Shown one piece after another: positions 20,077 to 29,319 of a stretch of 64,000 bases of DNA. Every line of letters begins with the position of its first letter. The first letter of the stretch is position 1. This DNA comes from an uncultured Bacteroidota bacterium (GTDB lineage: Bacteria; Bacteroidota; Bacteroidia; Chitinophagales; Chitinophagaceae): assembly GCA_903938445.1 (NCBI GenBank), contig CAJADG010000052.1, forward strand, positions 21,914 through 85,913, given 5' to 3'. Position numbers and translations under genes: made by a program. The notes beneath the pieces were generated by a model. That model saw nothing but the letters and a program-made list of their open reading frames with translations, was not told the DNA's origin and made no database searches.

Positions 20077-20121
20077 TCAAGCAAGCAATCATAAACTAGG
20101 AATAAATCCTACATCAATACT

Positions 20122-20165
20122 AATAAATTTTTTAGAAAAATCCTACTTTTTCTAAAAAATTTATT
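20122..20165. repeat. Perfect 19-bp inverted repeat
   Basis: AATAAATTTTTTAGAAAAA (20122-20140) is the exact reverse complement of 20147-20165, with a 6-nt loop TCCTAC. It is AT-only apart from one G-C pair. Smaller palindromes (AGGATCCT, GGCAT-AA-ATGCC) follow up to 20233. Confidence 0.75.
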
Positions 20166-20238
20166 CTATATACTACCAGTCCTTAGTGTATAGTATAGCT
20201 AAAATAATAGGATCCTATATGGCATAAATGCCTCATAA

Positions 20239-21075
20239 TCATTCTATAAAGTGTACACTTTGCTTTAGTTGAATAGCCTCATTTTGACTCAAATCACAAG
20301 CCTCAATTAGCTGCTCCCAACCTATTTTGCCATTATTTTGTTTCTTAAGCCGCAAAATTATCCAAACCTGTTGATCTGTAAACAAACCCAATTGTTTCCA
20401 ATCTTTAAAATTCATAGCATTGGCGTTCAATATAATTTTAAAACCAGGCCTAATGTATAAATGCCCCCTAAGTTTTTGCAAAATACTATCAGGCATTCCA
20501 TATATTTTATTCAATTGATATGGACTGGTAAATGCGCCTACAAAATTGCGATAAGATAAAATACGATGCACAATCTCCTTGTTCAAATTTGTTTTTAGGA
20601 ACCATTCATTTTCATCCGCATTATTAATATCAATCTTCCAGTTATCCGTTTCATCATTAAATTTCTTTGGAATTTTTCGATTGGTATAAAAGGGATCATC
20701 CGATTTTTTACGGGGATTCATTATTATATAAGGCCTCAACAACAAAAACAATTCATTTTTTAATCCATATAATTTAGCAAAATCATCTGCATTTTTAAAA
20801 TGCCCTCCTCTCTCTCTATAATGTAACAAAGAGCGTACCTGCCGCTCAGGAATTCCTAACTGAATTGCTTGTACACTATCTATTTGATTGGGATCAAAGA
20901 ATATTAAGTGCAATGGCTTAATAGCTGAATTGGAAATTTTTTTATGATGTATACTTGGAGCAGAAAAAATCATACTCATTAATACAGAACCTGTCAATAC
21001 AATTCCCAAAACAATAATTCCTTTGAGTTCTTTTTTTGAAAAATAAAAATAGGCCTGCCAATTTGGAAGAATCAT
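20239..21075 (-). CDS. ComEA-like helix-hairpin-helix membrane protein
   Basis: A 278-residue protein with one N-terminal membrane anchor (about 20-37) and three helix-hairpin-helix modules: around residues 59-115 (ERQVRSLLHYRERGGHFKNA), 150-205 (ILSYRNFVGAFTSPYQLNKI) and 215-278. The first two carry the R-x-GxFxxxxxL pattern of ComEA-type HhH, which bind DNA non-specifically. Bacteroidota commonly encode such proteins; a role in DNA uptake is possible but unproven. Two tandem minus-strand terminators lie downstream. Confidence 0.82.
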   Translation of the reverse strand: MILPNWQAYFYFSKKELKGIIVLGIVLTGSVLMSMIFSAPSIHHKKISNSAIKPLHLIFFDPNQIDSVQAIQLGIPERQVRSLLHYRERGGHFKNADDFAKLYGLKNELFLLLRPYIIMNPRKKSDDPFYTNRKIPKKFNDETDNWKIDINNADENEWFLKTNLNKEIVHRILSYRNFVGAFTSPYQLNKIYGMPDSILQKLRGHLYIRPGFKIILNANAMNFKDWKQLGLFTDQQVWIILRLKKQNNGKIGWEQLIEACDLSQNEAIQLKQSVHFIE

Positions 21076-21158
21076 TATAAAATAATTGATCCCAAAATAA
21101 CCATATTAAAACGCGTATTTATCGCAAGAAATAATTTGTAAATTCAATTTATATAATA

Positions 21159-21926
21159 CTACTCTACGGTAAACTGCAACCCATCATAAGCCATTTTAAT
21201 AAATGAAGGCAATTGGGGCTCAAGCTCCGCCTGTAACCCAATTTGATGGCTGAAATGAGTGAAATATACTTGAGGTATTTCCAACTCAGTCGCAAGTGCA
21301 ATAGATTCATTTAATGTAAAATGTGTTGGATGCGGCTCGGGTCTTAAAGCACTTAAAATTAAAACCTTTGATCCTTTGATTTTTTCTTTCTCCTGATCAC
21401 TGATATAATTCAAATCAGTCACATAGCTAAAGTCCCCAATTCTAAAACCAAGAACCGGCAATTCACGATGCATTACTTGAATAGGCTTAAATAATAGGTC
21501 CCCGACTTTAAAAGGATCTTTGTGAATGGTATGTAACATCATTTCGGGCAAACCGGCATCCTTATTTTTTTCAAAAGCATAATAAAAATCACGCTTTATC
21601 GCCACCTGTGTTATTTCATTCGCATAAATCTGCATGGGCTTATTGGAATGGAAATTAAAGGGCCTAATATCATCCAAGCCAGCGTAATGGTCGCGATGAG
21701 GATGGGTAAAAACAACTGCGTCTAAATGTGTAGTATTGGTTCTTAGCATTTGATACCTAAAATCAGGAGTAGTATCAATTACCACGGCAGTATTATCGGA
21801 TTGAATTTTAATACTGGTACGCAAACGGCTATCTCGAGGGTCCTTTGATGTACATACTTTACAATCGCATCCAATAAGTGGAACGCCAGTACTTGTACCT
21901 GATCCTAAAATAGTGATATTTAACAA
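21159..21926 (-). CDS. MBL-fold metallohydrolase, PhnP/RNase Z-like
   Basis: A 255-residue metallo-beta-lactamase-fold hydrolase. It starts LNITILGSGTSTGVP, typical of the PhnP-like branch, with a Cys cluster CDCKVC (25-30) that probably binds structural zinc. The metal-binding motif is THPHRDHYAGLDD (HxHxDH variant), with further ligands in MHRE, VTDLN and THFSHQ. Such enzymes cleave phosphodiesters (cyclic phosphate esters or RNA-type substrates). It shares an operon-like arrangement with the small protein at 21943, 16 bp upstream. Confidence 0.85.
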   Translation of the reverse strand: MLNITILGSGTSTGVPLIGCDCKVCTSKDPRDSRLRTSIKIQSDNTAVVIDTTPDFRYQMLRTNTTHLDAVVFTHPHRDHYAGLDDIRPFNFHSNKPMQIYANEITQVAIKRDFYYAFEKNKDAGLPEMMLHTIHKDPFKVGDLLFKPIQVMHRELPVLGFRIGDFSYVTDLNYISDQEKEKIKGSKVLILSALRPEPHPTHFTLNESIALATELEIPQVYFTHFSHQIGLQAELEPQLPSFIKMAYDGLQFTVE

Positions 21927-21942
21927 AGTAGCTTATTTTCTC

Positions 21943-22215
21943 CTATGCTTCAGTCAAAGAGATCTTTTGAACCTCTTCATATAATTTTTGAGAGTCGTGG
22001 GTTAATTTATCAAATTGAATATCTAACTGAGGAATTAATTCTAATAAAGTATTAATTCTAGCTTCTAAATTCAAGAATTTATTCAACACAACAATTCTCT
22101 TTGATTCTAATAAACACCAACCGCTCTGAAAATTACCTCTTTCGTATCTTACAACGAACTCTGATTCTCCTAAAATATCTTCTAACTTATTTAATGTAGT
22201 TTGAGTCAATTTCAT
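21943..22215 (-). CDS. Conserved small Bacteroidota protein
   Basis: A 90-residue protein starting MKLTQTTLNKLEDILGE. An upstream in-frame ATG (22272) would add 19 residues, but that segment overlaps the -7 box at 22253-22260, so the later ATG is preferred. The pattern YERGNFQSGWCLLESKRIVVLNKFLNLEARINTLLELI is familiar from uncharacterised Bacteroidota proteins of this size, often found near MBL hydrolases. No catalytic motif is visible. Confidence 0.78.
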   Translation of the reverse strand: MKLTQTTLNKLEDILGESEFVVRYERGNFQSGWCLLESKRIVVLNKFLNLEARINTLLELIPQLDIQFDKLTHDSQKLYEEVQKISLTEA

Positions 22216-22252
22216 AATTATGCATTGATTTATAGGGTAGTAAGTGGACATA

Positions 22253-22260
22253 CAAATATA
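22253..22260 (-). promoter_or_regulatory. -7 promoter box of the 21943 gene
   Basis: TATATTTG on the minus strand matches TAnnTTTG, 37 nt before the preferred ATG at 22215; this supports that start over the upstream one. Confidence 0.5.
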
Positions 22261-22313
22261 GTTTTTTAGCAAACTAAGCTGGTAAATAAGGCCTAGTAGT
22301 TATTCACATTTCG

Positions 22314-22321
22314 TACCTTTA
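22314..22321 (+). promoter_or_regulatory. -7 promoter box of the HD-lpx cluster
   Basis: TACCTTTA, one mismatch from TAnnTTTG, 16 nt before the ATG of the HD gene. Confidence 0.4.
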
Positions 22322-22337
22322 CCAACACTCATTTTAT

Positions 22338-23567
22338 ATGGCTTTTACACATCGAAAAATTATAAATGACCCGGTACATGGTTTTATAACCATCAATGAA
22401 CCGCTCATTTTTGAAATTATTAGTCATCCTTTTTACCAAAGATTAAGGAGAATTCAGCAAATGGCTTTAGCGCAGTTGGTTTACCCAGGCGCTGTTCACA
22501 CTCGCTTACATCATTCATTAGGTGCCTACCATTTAATGTGTATTGCCATCAATGAATTAAAAGATAAGGGGATTGAAATCACAGAAGAAGAAGCGACTGC
22601 AGCAAAAGCTGCAATTCTTTTACACGATATTGGACATGGCCCTTATTCACATGCATTAGAAAAAGTACTATTAAAAGGCATTAATCACGAAGACATTTCC
22701 TTAGCGATTATGCATAGCCTAAATGAAGATGTGAATCCAAAATTAAAAGGCCAATTAACACTTGCTATCAAAATATTCACCAACCAATATTCTAAGCAAT
22801 TCTTACACCAATTAATAAGTGGGCAATTAGATGTAGACAGGCTAGATTATTTATCTCGTGATAGCTTCTTTACTGGCGTAAGTGAAGGTGTTGTTGGTTA
22901 TGAAAGAATTTTAAAAATGTTGACAGTTAGAGATAACGAATTAGTAGTGGAAGAAAAAGGAATTAACAGCGTTGAGAAATTTTTGTTGTCACGAAGATTA
23001 ATGTACTGGCAAGTGTACCGACATAAAACAGTAGTGGCAAGTGAAAATATGTTGGTTAAAATTATTGAACGTGTACAATTTTTATTTTCAGAAAAAAATA
23101 ACTCCGTTCAAACGGGTGGTTTACTTGATTATATTTTAAGCAATCCTGAAATTCAATTAGCCGATTTAGATTTAAACGCTTACTGTAATTTAGATGATAC
23201 TGATATCCTATTTGCTATTAAAAAATGGCAAAATAATGAAGATCCCATTTTGTCCATTTTATGCAAAGGGCTTTTAAATAGAAAATGTTTTAAATGCCAA
23301 ATACAATCTGAACCCATTAATGATTCGGTTTGGACTACTGCATTCAATAAGACTAAGTTAGCTTTCCCCTTTAATGATAAAGATTTGGCATTCTTATGTT
23401 TTAAAGGAACTGTTTCCAATACTTTATATAAGAATGACAATGAAACCATTAAAATTTTGCTAAAATCGGGCGAAATAGCCAATATTTCGGCTATCCAGAA
23501 CGCAATAATTGTGGAAAGTCTTTCTGCCCCCGTGAAAAAATTTTACATTTGTTCACTTAACGAATAA
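22338..23567 (+). CDS. HD-domain phosphohydrolase (dGTPase-like)
   Basis: A 409-residue HD-superfamily metal-dependent phosphohydrolase of the family of YdhJ-like/SAMHD-like proteins. Metal ligands are visible: His in TRLHHSLGAYH, the HD pair in LLHDIGHGPYSHALE, and Asp in DRLDYLSRDSFFTG. The N-terminus KIINDPVHGFITI is a family hallmark. It probably hydrolyses (deoxy)nucleotides. It begins a run with lpxD 22 bp downstream, an order also seen in other Bacteroidota, though its link to lipid A is not understood. Confidence 0.9.
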   Translation: MAFTHRKIINDPVHGFITINEPLIFEIISHPFYQRLRRIQQMALAQLVYPGAVHTRLHHSLGAYHLMCIAINELKDKGIEITEEEATAAKAAILLHDIGHGPYSHALEKVLLKGINHEDISLAIMHSLNEDVNPKLKGQLTLAIKIFTNQYSKQFLHQLISGQLDVDRLDYLSRDSFFTGVSEGVVGYERILKMLTVRDNELVVEEKGINSVEKFLLSRRLMYWQVYRHKTVVASENMLVKIIERVQFLFSEKNNSVQTGGLLDYILSNPEIQLADLDLNAYCNLDDTDILFAIKKWQNNEDPILSILCKGLLNRKCFKCQIQSEPINDSVWTTAFNKTKLAFPFNDKDLAFLCFKGTVSNTLYKNDNETIKILLKSGEIANISAIQNAIIVESLSAPVKKFYICSLNE

Positions 23568-23589
23568 CCCCCCATTCAAAATTTAACGA

Positions 23590-24636
23590 ATGTTACAATT
23601 TAGTGCCCAACAGATTGCAATGATGATTCAAGGAAAAGTGGAAGGTGATGCATCTGTTTCCGTAACTCAATTTGGTAAAATAGAAGAAGCTAAAAATGGA
23701 GAAATTTCTTTTTTAGCCAATCCTAAATACGAAGAGTTTTTATACACTACGCAAGCAAGTATTATTATTGTTAATGATAGTTTGATTTTAAAACAACCTA
23801 TTGCAGCTACTTTATTAAGGGTGCCTGATGCCTATGCTGCATTTGCAACTTTGCTTACTAAATACCAAGCATTGAAAACTGAAAATTTAGTGGGTATTCA
23901 AACGCAATCTTATATTTCTAGCTCAGCACAACTTGGCGAAAACCATTTTGTGGCTGCATTTGCGCATATTGGGGAAAATGTAAAATTGGGTAACAATGTA
24001 AAAGTATATCCCAATGTAGTGATTGGTGAAAATGTAAAAATTGGAGACAATGTTATTTTACATCCTGGTGTGGTCATTTATGCAGACTGTGTATTAGGAA
24101 ATAATATTACGATTCACTCAGGTGCTGTGATTGGTAGTGATGGTTTTGGATTTGCGCCAACAGCAGATGGTAGTTTTCAAAAAGTACCTCAATTAGGAAA
24201 TGTAATTATTGAAGATTTTGTGGAAGTAGGATCTAATACCACCATAGATAGAGCAACAATTGGATCAACAATAATACGCAAAGGCGTTAAGCTAGATAAT
24301 TTAGTCCAGATAGCACATAATGTAGAAGTGGGATCCAATACCGTTATTGCTGCACAAACCGGCATAAGTGGAAGTACAAAAGTTGGAAAAGGTGTCATGA
24401 TGGGTGGTCAAGTGGGAACCGCTGGTCATTTAAGCATTGCCGATGGGGTAAAGGTTGCGGGCAGAAGTGGCATTACTAAGACCATCTCTAAGGAAAACTC
24501 AGTGATTACTGGATACCCTGCTACTGACCATAATACAGCATTAAGAGCCCAAGTACAAGTAAAAAACCTTCCAAATCTCGAAAAAAGGGTTAAAGAATTG
24601 GAAATATTGGTCGCTCAACTGACTCAAAAAGGCTAA
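23590..24636 (+). CDS. lpxD: UDP-3-O-acylglucosamine N-acyltransferase
   Basis: Third step of lipid A synthesis: adds a 3-hydroxyacyl chain to the 2-amino group of UDP-3-O-acyl-glucosamine. It has 348 residues. An N-terminal uridine-binding domain ([20 protein letters not shown], about 24-43) precedes a left-handed beta helix of hexapeptide repeats ([20 protein letters not shown] and following). The catalytic His lies in [19 protein letters not shown]. It is followed by lpxC-fabZ and lpxA on the same strand. Confidence 0.96.
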   Translation: MLQFSAQQIAMMIQGKVEGDASVSVTQFGKIEEAKNGEISFLANPKYEEFLYTTQASIIIVNDSLILKQPIAATLLRVPDAYAAFATLLTKYQALKTENLVGIQTQSYISSSAQLGENHFVAAFAHIGENVKLGNNVKVYPNVVIGENVKIGDNVILHPGVVIYADCVLGNNITIHSGAVIGSDGFGFAPTADGSFQKVPQLGNVIIEDFVEVGSNTTIDRATIGSTIIRKGVKLDNLVQIAHNVEVGSNTVIAAQTGISGSTKVGKGVMMGGQVGTAGHLSIADGVKVAGRSGITKTISKENSVITGYPATDHNTALRAQVQVKNLPNLEKRVKELEILVAQLTQKG

Positions 24637-24696
24637 TTAGCTTAAATTTGCTGAAAATCATTGCTTTAAGTTAATAAAGCATAATAATACCTTCTT

Positions 24697-26106
24697 ATGG
24701 ATCAACATTTTAATCCAGACAAACAGCATACACTAGTTAATAGCATTAGCATTAGTGGCACTGGTTTACATACAGGCGTTTTGGTTGACATGAAATTATT
24801 GCCAGCCAACCCTGGTTTTGGCATTCAATTTCAAAGAGTAGATTTACCCAATAACCCCATTATAAAAGCGGATTGTGATTTAGTAACGGATACTAGCCGT
24901 GGCACCACTTTACAGGTAGGTGATGCTAAAGTGAGCACCGTTGAACATATTTTAGCCGCATTAGTTGGAAGCGGGGTGGATAATGTTTTGATTGAAGTAA
25001 ACGGACCAGAAATTCCAATTATGGATGGCAGCTCAGCTCCATTTATTGAATTGATTGAATCAACTGGTGTATTGGAACAAGACGCGGCAAAAGCTTGGTA
25101 TAGTATTGATGAAAATATTTTTCATTATGACGAAGCTAAGCGTGTTGAAATGGTTGCGCTTCCTGCATTAGATTATCAGATCACCACTTTAATTGATTTT
25201 AATAGTCCAGTACTTGGAACACAACATGCTGCACTTACAACCATTAAAGATTTTAAAGCAGAGATATCTCCTTGTCGTACTTTTTGTTTCTTACATGAAT
25301 TAGAAGCCTTATTAAAACACGACTTAATTAAAGGTGGTGATATCAATAATGCCATTGTGGTGGTTGATAAACCAGTGACTGATGAGGAAATGAGTAGATT
25401 AGCAAAGGTATTTAAGCGTGAGAAAATTGAGGTAAAAAGCGAAGGCTATTTAAATAATTTAGAATTAAGATTTCCAAACGAGCCTGCTAGACATAAATTA
25501 TTAGATGTGGTAGGTGATTTAGCGTTGATTGGTTACCCAATTAAAGCACGTATCATTGCCAACAGACCAGGTCATAGTAGCAATGTTGAATTTGCTAAAA
25601 AAATTAAACAATACATCAAAAAAAACAAACACGTTAAAGATGTACCTGTTTATAATCCTGCATTAACACCTGTTTTCAATTTAGAACAAATTGAAAAACT
25701 ATTACCACATAGATATCCATTTTTATTCGTTGATAAAATCATTGAATTAACAGACACCGTCATTGTAGGTGTTAAGAATGTAACATTTAATGAATGGTTT
25801 TTCCCAGGACACTTTCCTAATAATCCAGTTATGCCAGGTGTTTTACAAATTGAAGCATTGGCACAAACCGGAGGCATTCTATGTATCAATGCAATGCCAG
25901 AGGGAAAATATGATACTTATTTTTTAAAGATCGATAATTGTAAATTCAAACAAATGGTAAAACCTGGTGATACCATGTTGTTGAAGATGGAATTAACTGC
26001 TCCTATTCGTAGAGGAATTTGCGAAATGAGAGGAACAGTATATGTAGGAGGCAAAGTTGCAACTGAAGCGGACTTAGTAGCACAGGTTGTAAAAAGAGCC
26101 GATTAA
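24697..26106 (+). CDS. lpxC-fabZ: Bifunctional UDP-3-O-acyl-GlcNAc deacetylase / 3-hydroxyacyl-ACP dehydratase
   Basis: A fusion of LpxC (about 1-305; committed step of lipid A synthesis, zinc amidase) with FabZ (about 320-469; fatty-acid elongation dehydratase). LpxC: STVEHILAAL with a zinc His, IPIMDGSSAPF, CRTFCFLHELE, HKLLDVVGDL with the second zinc site and GHSSN. FabZ: LLPHRYPFLFVDKI and the catalytic PGHFPNNPVMPGVLQIEALAQ. The fusion is known in Bacteroidota; the two enzymes compete for the same 3-hydroxyacyl-ACP pool. Confidence 0.97.
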   Translation: MDQHFNPDKQHTLVNSISISGTGLHTGVLVDMKLLPANPGFGIQFQRVDLPNNPIIKADCDLVTDTSRGTTLQVGDAKVSTVEHILAALVGSGVDNVLIEVNGPEIPIMDGSSAPFIELIESTGVLEQDAAKAWYSIDENIFHYDEAKRVEMVALPALDYQITTLIDFNSPVLGTQHAALTTIKDFKAEISPCRTFCFLHELEALLKHDLIKGGDINNAIVVVDKPVTDEEMSRLAKVFKREKIEVKSEGYLNNLELRFPNEPARHKLLDVVGDLALIGYPIKARIIANRPGHSSNVEFAKKIKQYIKKNKHVKDVPVYNPALTPVFNLEQIEKLLPHRYPFLFVDKIIELTDTVIVGVKNVTFNEWFFPGHFPNNPVMPGVLQIEALAQTGGILCINAMPEGKYDTYFLKIDNCKFKQMVKPGDTMLLKMELTAPIRRGICEMRGTVYVGGKVATEADLVAQVVKRAD

Positions 26107-26126
26107 AAAATTAAATAGAAAAAACT

Positions 26127-26924
26127 ATGACGCATCCATTTACTTATATCGACCCTAATGCAAAAATTGCAAACAATGTTAAGATTGATCCATTTACGGT
26201 AATTCATAGTGAGGTGGTGATTGGGGAAGGCACTTGGATTGGCAGTAATGTAACCATTATGAATGGCACTAAAATTGGAAAAAATTGTCGCATATTTCCG
26301 GGAGCAGTAATCGGTGCAGATCCTCAGGATTTAAAATTTAATGGTGAAAAAACTTCTGTTGAAATTGGTGATGGCGTAACCATTAGAGAGTTTGTAACCA
26401 TTAACAGAGGTACTAGTGATCGTTGGATTACCAAAGTGGGTAATAACTGTTTAATTATGGCTTACAGTCATATTGCACACGACTGTATTATTGGCAATAA
26501 CTGTATTTTAAGTAATAGCGTTCAAATTGCAGGTCACGTAACATTAGGTGATTATGCGTGGATTGCAGGTGTGAGTGCGGTACATCAATTTGTAAATATT
26601 GGACAGCACGCTTACATCGCTGGAGGTAGCTTGGTGAGTAAGGATGTTCCTCCCTATATTAAAGCGGTTCGTAATCCTTTAAGTTACGGTGGTGTGAATA
26701 GTGTTGGTCTTAAAAGAAGAGGATTTGATTTAGAAAAAATCAATCATATTTTAGATATCTATCGTTATATATTCAATAAAGGCATGAACACCACACAAGC
26801 TTTAGAATTTATTGAAGAAGAATTACCAGCAACTGATGAACGTGATGAGATTGTTACATTCATTAGAGATAGCGGTCGCGGAATTATTAAGAAATTTGGC
26901 AAAGGAGCAGTAGACGAAGATTAA
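26127..26924 (+). CDS. lpxA: UDP-N-acetylglucosamine O-acyltransferase
   Basis: First step of lipid A synthesis: transfers 3-hydroxyacyl from ACP to UDP-GlcNAc. It has 265 residues, the normal length. Hexapeptide-repeat beta helix at the N-terminus; the catalytic His lies in MAYSHIAHDCIIG and the conserved NSVQIAGHVTLGDYAWIAG segment follows. A helical C-terminus completes the LpxA signature (RRGFDLEKINHILDIYRYIF). 20 bp after lpxC-fabZ and 2 bp before the ABC ATPase gene. Confidence 0.97.
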   Translation: MTHPFTYIDPNAKIANNVKIDPFTVIHSEVVIGEGTWIGSNVTIMNGTKIGKNCRIFPGAVIGADPQDLKFNGEKTSVEIGDGVTIREFVTINRGTSDRWITKVGNNCLIMAYSHIAHDCIIGNNCILSNSVQIAGHVTLGDYAWIAGVSAVHQFVNIGQHAYIAGGSLVSKDVPPYIKAVRNPLSYGGVNSVGLKRRGFDLEKINHILDIYRYIFNKGMNTTQALEFIEEELPATDERDEIVTFIRDSGRGIIKKFGKGAVDED

Positions 26925-26926
26925 TT

Positions 26927-27553
26927 ATGGTAACCATCAGCCTCAATGAAGCGGGAAAAAGATTCAATAAAGATTGGATTTTTAAAGACCTGAATTATAC
27001 TTTTGAAATGGGGCAACATTATGCATTAATCGGCAATAATGGATCAGGGAAAAGTACCCTATTACAAGTAATTGCTGGTTATGCAAGTTTATCCAAAGGG
27101 AATATTAGCTGGGGAGAATATGACACCAACTCTATTTACCAACAAATAAGTATAGCAGCTCCCTACTTAGAATTAATTGAAGAGTTTACCACCATTGAAC
27201 AAATTGAATTTCACGAAAAATTCAAACCATTAAGTGGCGAATTTACGCATGAACAAATTATAGAATTAGTAGGATTAAAAGCAGCCGCTGAAAAACAAAT
27301 CAGATATTTTAGTAGCGGGATGAAGCAACGATTAAAATTAGCATTGGCTATTTTTTCTGATACCCCAATTTTATTATTAGACGAGCCTTGCAGTAATTTG
27401 GATAAAGAAGGATATGCATTATACCAAACAATGATTTACAAGTATGCAATGAATAAATTAATCATTGTTGGCAGTAATGACCCCCAGGAATATACATTTT
27501 GCAATACCCAGATTAATTTAATGGATTACAAAGTAGCTGGAAATAATAACTAG
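26927..27553 (+). CDS. ABC transporter ATP-binding protein
   Basis: A 208-residue ABC ATPase with Walker A IGNNGSGKSTLL (about 36-47), signature FSSGMKQRLKLALA and Walker B ILLLDEPCSNLD. It is short, as in heme-exporter CcmA-like and other small ATPases. It begins 2 bp after the lpxA stop, so it is probably translated with the lipid A operon. No permease gene is adjacent, so its partner and substrate are unknown; it is not a close match to FtsE or LptB by eye. Confidence 0.9.
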   Translation: MVTISLNEAGKRFNKDWIFKDLNYTFEMGQHYALIGNNGSGKSTLLQVIAGYASLSKGNISWGEYDTNSIYQQISIAAPYLELIEEFTTIEQIEFHEKFKPLSGEFTHEQIIELVGLKAAAEKQIRYFSSGMKQRLKLALAIFSDTPILLLDEPCSNLDKEGYALYQTMIYKYAMNKLIIVGSNDPQEYTFCNTQINLMDYKVAGNNN

Positions 27554-27578
27554 GGCTATTGCTTTTAAGTAAACAGAA

Positions 27579-28793
27579 TTAACTTCTACTCGCAATTAAT
27601 AAATTCAAATCAGTAAATTTTAACTGGAATTTTTCACTGATATAAAAATCAGTAAGCGCTCCTTTGTATAAATAAATGCCTTCTCTCAAATGTACTTGTT
27701 GCCAAATAATTTCTTCCAAACCACCTTGGTCTCCTACCTGAATTAACAATGGCATTAATACATTGCTGATCGCTTGACTTGCAGTGCGTGCAAAACCACT
27801 AGGGATATTAGGTACCCCGTAATGAATTACATTGTGCTTTGTAATCACTGGATGTTCATGATTGGTTAATTCACTTGTTTCAAAACAACCTCCTCTATCA
27901 ATGGCAACATCAATAATGATACTGCCTGGACGCATTGCAGCTACCATTTCCTCGGTTACAACAATGGGTGCGCGACCTATTTCGTTTCGCAAAGCACCAA
28001 CCGCAACTTCACAGGTTTTTAATTGCTTCGCTAAAATTTTAGGCTCTAATACACTGGTCCAAACTCTTTGACCTAAATTGTTTTGTAAACGTTGTAGACG
28101 AGAAACATTGTTATCAAATACTTTCACACTTGCACCCAAAGCTAATGCGTTACGGGTTGCAAATTCACCAATAATATCTGCTCCAATAATAACCACCTTC
28201 GTTGGAGGCACACCACTAATACCCCCCAATAGCACTCCTTTTCCCTGATTAAAATTGCTTAAGTATTGACCTGCTATTAACATCACCGCACTACCTGCAA
28301 TTTCTCCCATACTTCTTAAAATGGGATAATTTTGATTTTCATCTTTAATATTTTCAATAGCTAATGCGGTGATTTTTTTAGCCATTAATTTTTCAACCAA
28401 CTCTTTTTTTAGTGCAGACAAATGCAACGGAGAAATAATAATTTGATGCATTTGTAAAAAAGGTAAATCAGCTTCCACTGGAGGTGCTGTTTTTACCAAG
28501 ATAGGACACTTATATACTTCTTCTTTTTCAAAAACAATGCGCGCTCCTGCTTCGGCATAATCATGATCGGTATACCTACTTCCATCCCCTGCACCCGACT
28601 CTACCATTACCTCATGTCCATTGGCAACCAATACGCCCACTGCATCGGGTATTAATCCAATTCTATTTTCCTGAAATGCAATTTCTTTGGGAATACCAAT
28701 TAATAATGGTTTAGAACGATGCGGGATGTCCAATACTTCCTCCTGTGTTTCATAGGAAAAGGAACTGGAAATTTGTGGCTTAAGGACACTCAT
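27579..28793 (-). CDS. ald: Alanine dehydrogenase
   Basis: NAD-dependent enzyme interconverting alanine and pyruvate plus ammonia. It has 404 residues, about 30 longer than many because of an N-terminal extension (MSVLKPQISSSFSYETQEEV). The family motif IGIPKEIAFQENRIGL gives the substrate Arg/Lys region, with GAGDGSRYTDHDY, the nucleotide-binding region PPTKVVIIGADIIGEFATR (a GxDxxG form) and IDVAIDRGGCFETS. PNT-domain transhydrogenases are related but have a different layout. Convergent with the ABC gene (25 bp apart); tsaE is 11 bp upstream on the same strand. Confidence 0.9.
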   Translation of the reverse strand: MSVLKPQISSSFSYETQEEVLDIPHRSKPLLIGIPKEIAFQENRIGLIPDAVGVLVANGHEVMVESGAGDGSRYTDHDYAEAGARIVFEKEEVYKCPILVKTAPPVEADLPFLQMHQIIISPLHLSALKKELVEKLMAKKITALAIENIKDENQNYPILRSMGEIAGSAVMLIAGQYLSNFNQGKGVLLGGISGVPPTKVVIIGADIIGEFATRNALALGASVKVFDNNVSRLQRLQNNLGQRVWTSVLEPKILAKQLKTCEVAVGALRNEIGRAPIVVTEEMVAAMRPGSIIIDVAIDRGGCFETSELTNHEHPVITKHNVIHYGVPNIPSGFARTASQAISNVLMPLLIQVGDQGGLEEIIWQQVHLREGIYLYKGALTDFYISEKFQLKFTDLNLLIASRS

Positions 28794-28804
28794 ATTGCAT
28801 GTTT

Positions 28805-29215
28805 TTATGAAGGTATAAAAATCCTTCTATGTTCAGGATCTAATATTTCAATTTCTAATTTAACGGTATGTTCATTTAATAAGCCAGGTGCTTTTTCGGG
28901 CCATTCAATGAAACATAAATCCGCGTCATCCATGGCAGCTTCCACCCCTGTTCTAATAGCCTCCGCCTCATCTTCCAAACGATACCAATCCATATGGTAA
29001 ATCATTTTGCCATTGGCCTCATATTGATTCATAATGGCAAAAGTGGGACTTGAACCAGCATCCTCAACACCCAACTGTTTGCATATTTGGCTAATTAAAG
29101 TGGTTTTGCCTGCCCCCATGGGTGCAAAAAATGCCCAGACTGTTCTTGTTCCATGCATTTTTATCAATTTGGCAGCAACCGATTCAATTTGGTCCAAAGT
29201 ATAAATCATATCCAT
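28805..29215 (-). CDS. tsaE: tRNA threonylcarbamoyladenosine biosynthesis ATPase TsaE
   Basis: P-loop ATPase that, with TsaB, TsaC and TsaD, makes t6A at position 37 of ANN-decoding tRNAs. It has 136 residues. Walker A GAGKTTLISQICKQLG (about 31-46), the PTFAIMNQY switch-like segment, HMDWYRLEDEAEA and the FIEWPEKAPGLL Trp motif are typical. A TATCTTTG box ends 4 nt before the first ATG; a second ATG (MIYTL, 29209) is possible. Precedes ald on the same strand. Confidence 0.95.
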   Translation of the reverse strand: MDMIYTLDQIESVAAKLIKMHGTRTVWAFFAPMGAGKTTLISQICKQLGVEDAGSSPTFAIMNQYEANGKMIYHMDWYRLEDEAEAIRTGVEAAMDDADLCFIEWPEKAPGLLNEHTVKLEIEILDPEHRRIFIPS

Positions 29216-29219
29216 TCCT

Positions 29220-29227
29220 CAAAGATA
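29220..29227 (-). promoter_or_regulatory. -7 promoter box of tsaE
   Basis: TATCTTTG on the minus strand, exact consensus, only 4 nt from the first ATG, so transcription probably starts on or next to the start codon. Confidence 0.5.
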
Positions 29228-29271
29228 CAGCAAGTATTATAATGCCAAAATCAGAAATCTTAAAAGGGTCG

Positions 29272-29279
29272 TACCTTTA
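29272..29279 (+). promoter_or_regulatory. -7 promoter box of the P-ATPase gene
   Basis: TACCTTTA, one mismatch from TAnnTTTG, 40 nt before the ATG at 29320. It excludes the longer upstream ORF start at 29122, which would overlap tsaE. Confidence 0.45.
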
Positions 29280-29319
29280 TAGTGGAATCACATTTTTTGT
29301 CATTTCAAAAAGAAACACT

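Larger units (their letters stand above)
19961..20078. repeat. Two exact 32-bp direct repeats flanking a perfect inverted repeat
   Basis: Bases 19961-19992 and 20047-20078 are identical; each contains the hairpin AGCCCTTC/GAAGGGCT. Between them, the 17-bp arm at 19993-20009 is the exact reverse complement of 20025-20041, with a 15-nt spacer. The first repeat copy starts inside the end of the small ORF. Its origin (duplicated terminator, remnant of a small element, or structured RNA) is not decided. Confidence 0.8.

Noticed and set aside
19961..20078. A CRISPR array, suggested by two exact 32-bp repeats
   Set aside because: Only two copies occur, the spacer is itself a perfect palindrome, the repeat is a terminator hairpin and no cas genes are nearby.
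26927..27553. FtsE, the partner of FtsX
   Set aside because: The ATPase is in the lipid A run, lacks the typical FtsE sequence by eye, and FtsE is normally found apart from ftsX in this phylum.
29122..29319. A 66-codon N-terminal extension of the P-type ATPase
   Set aside because: It overlaps tsaE antisense, has no HMA-like sequence, and a TACCTTTA promoter box lies within it; ATG 29320 fits the family start.
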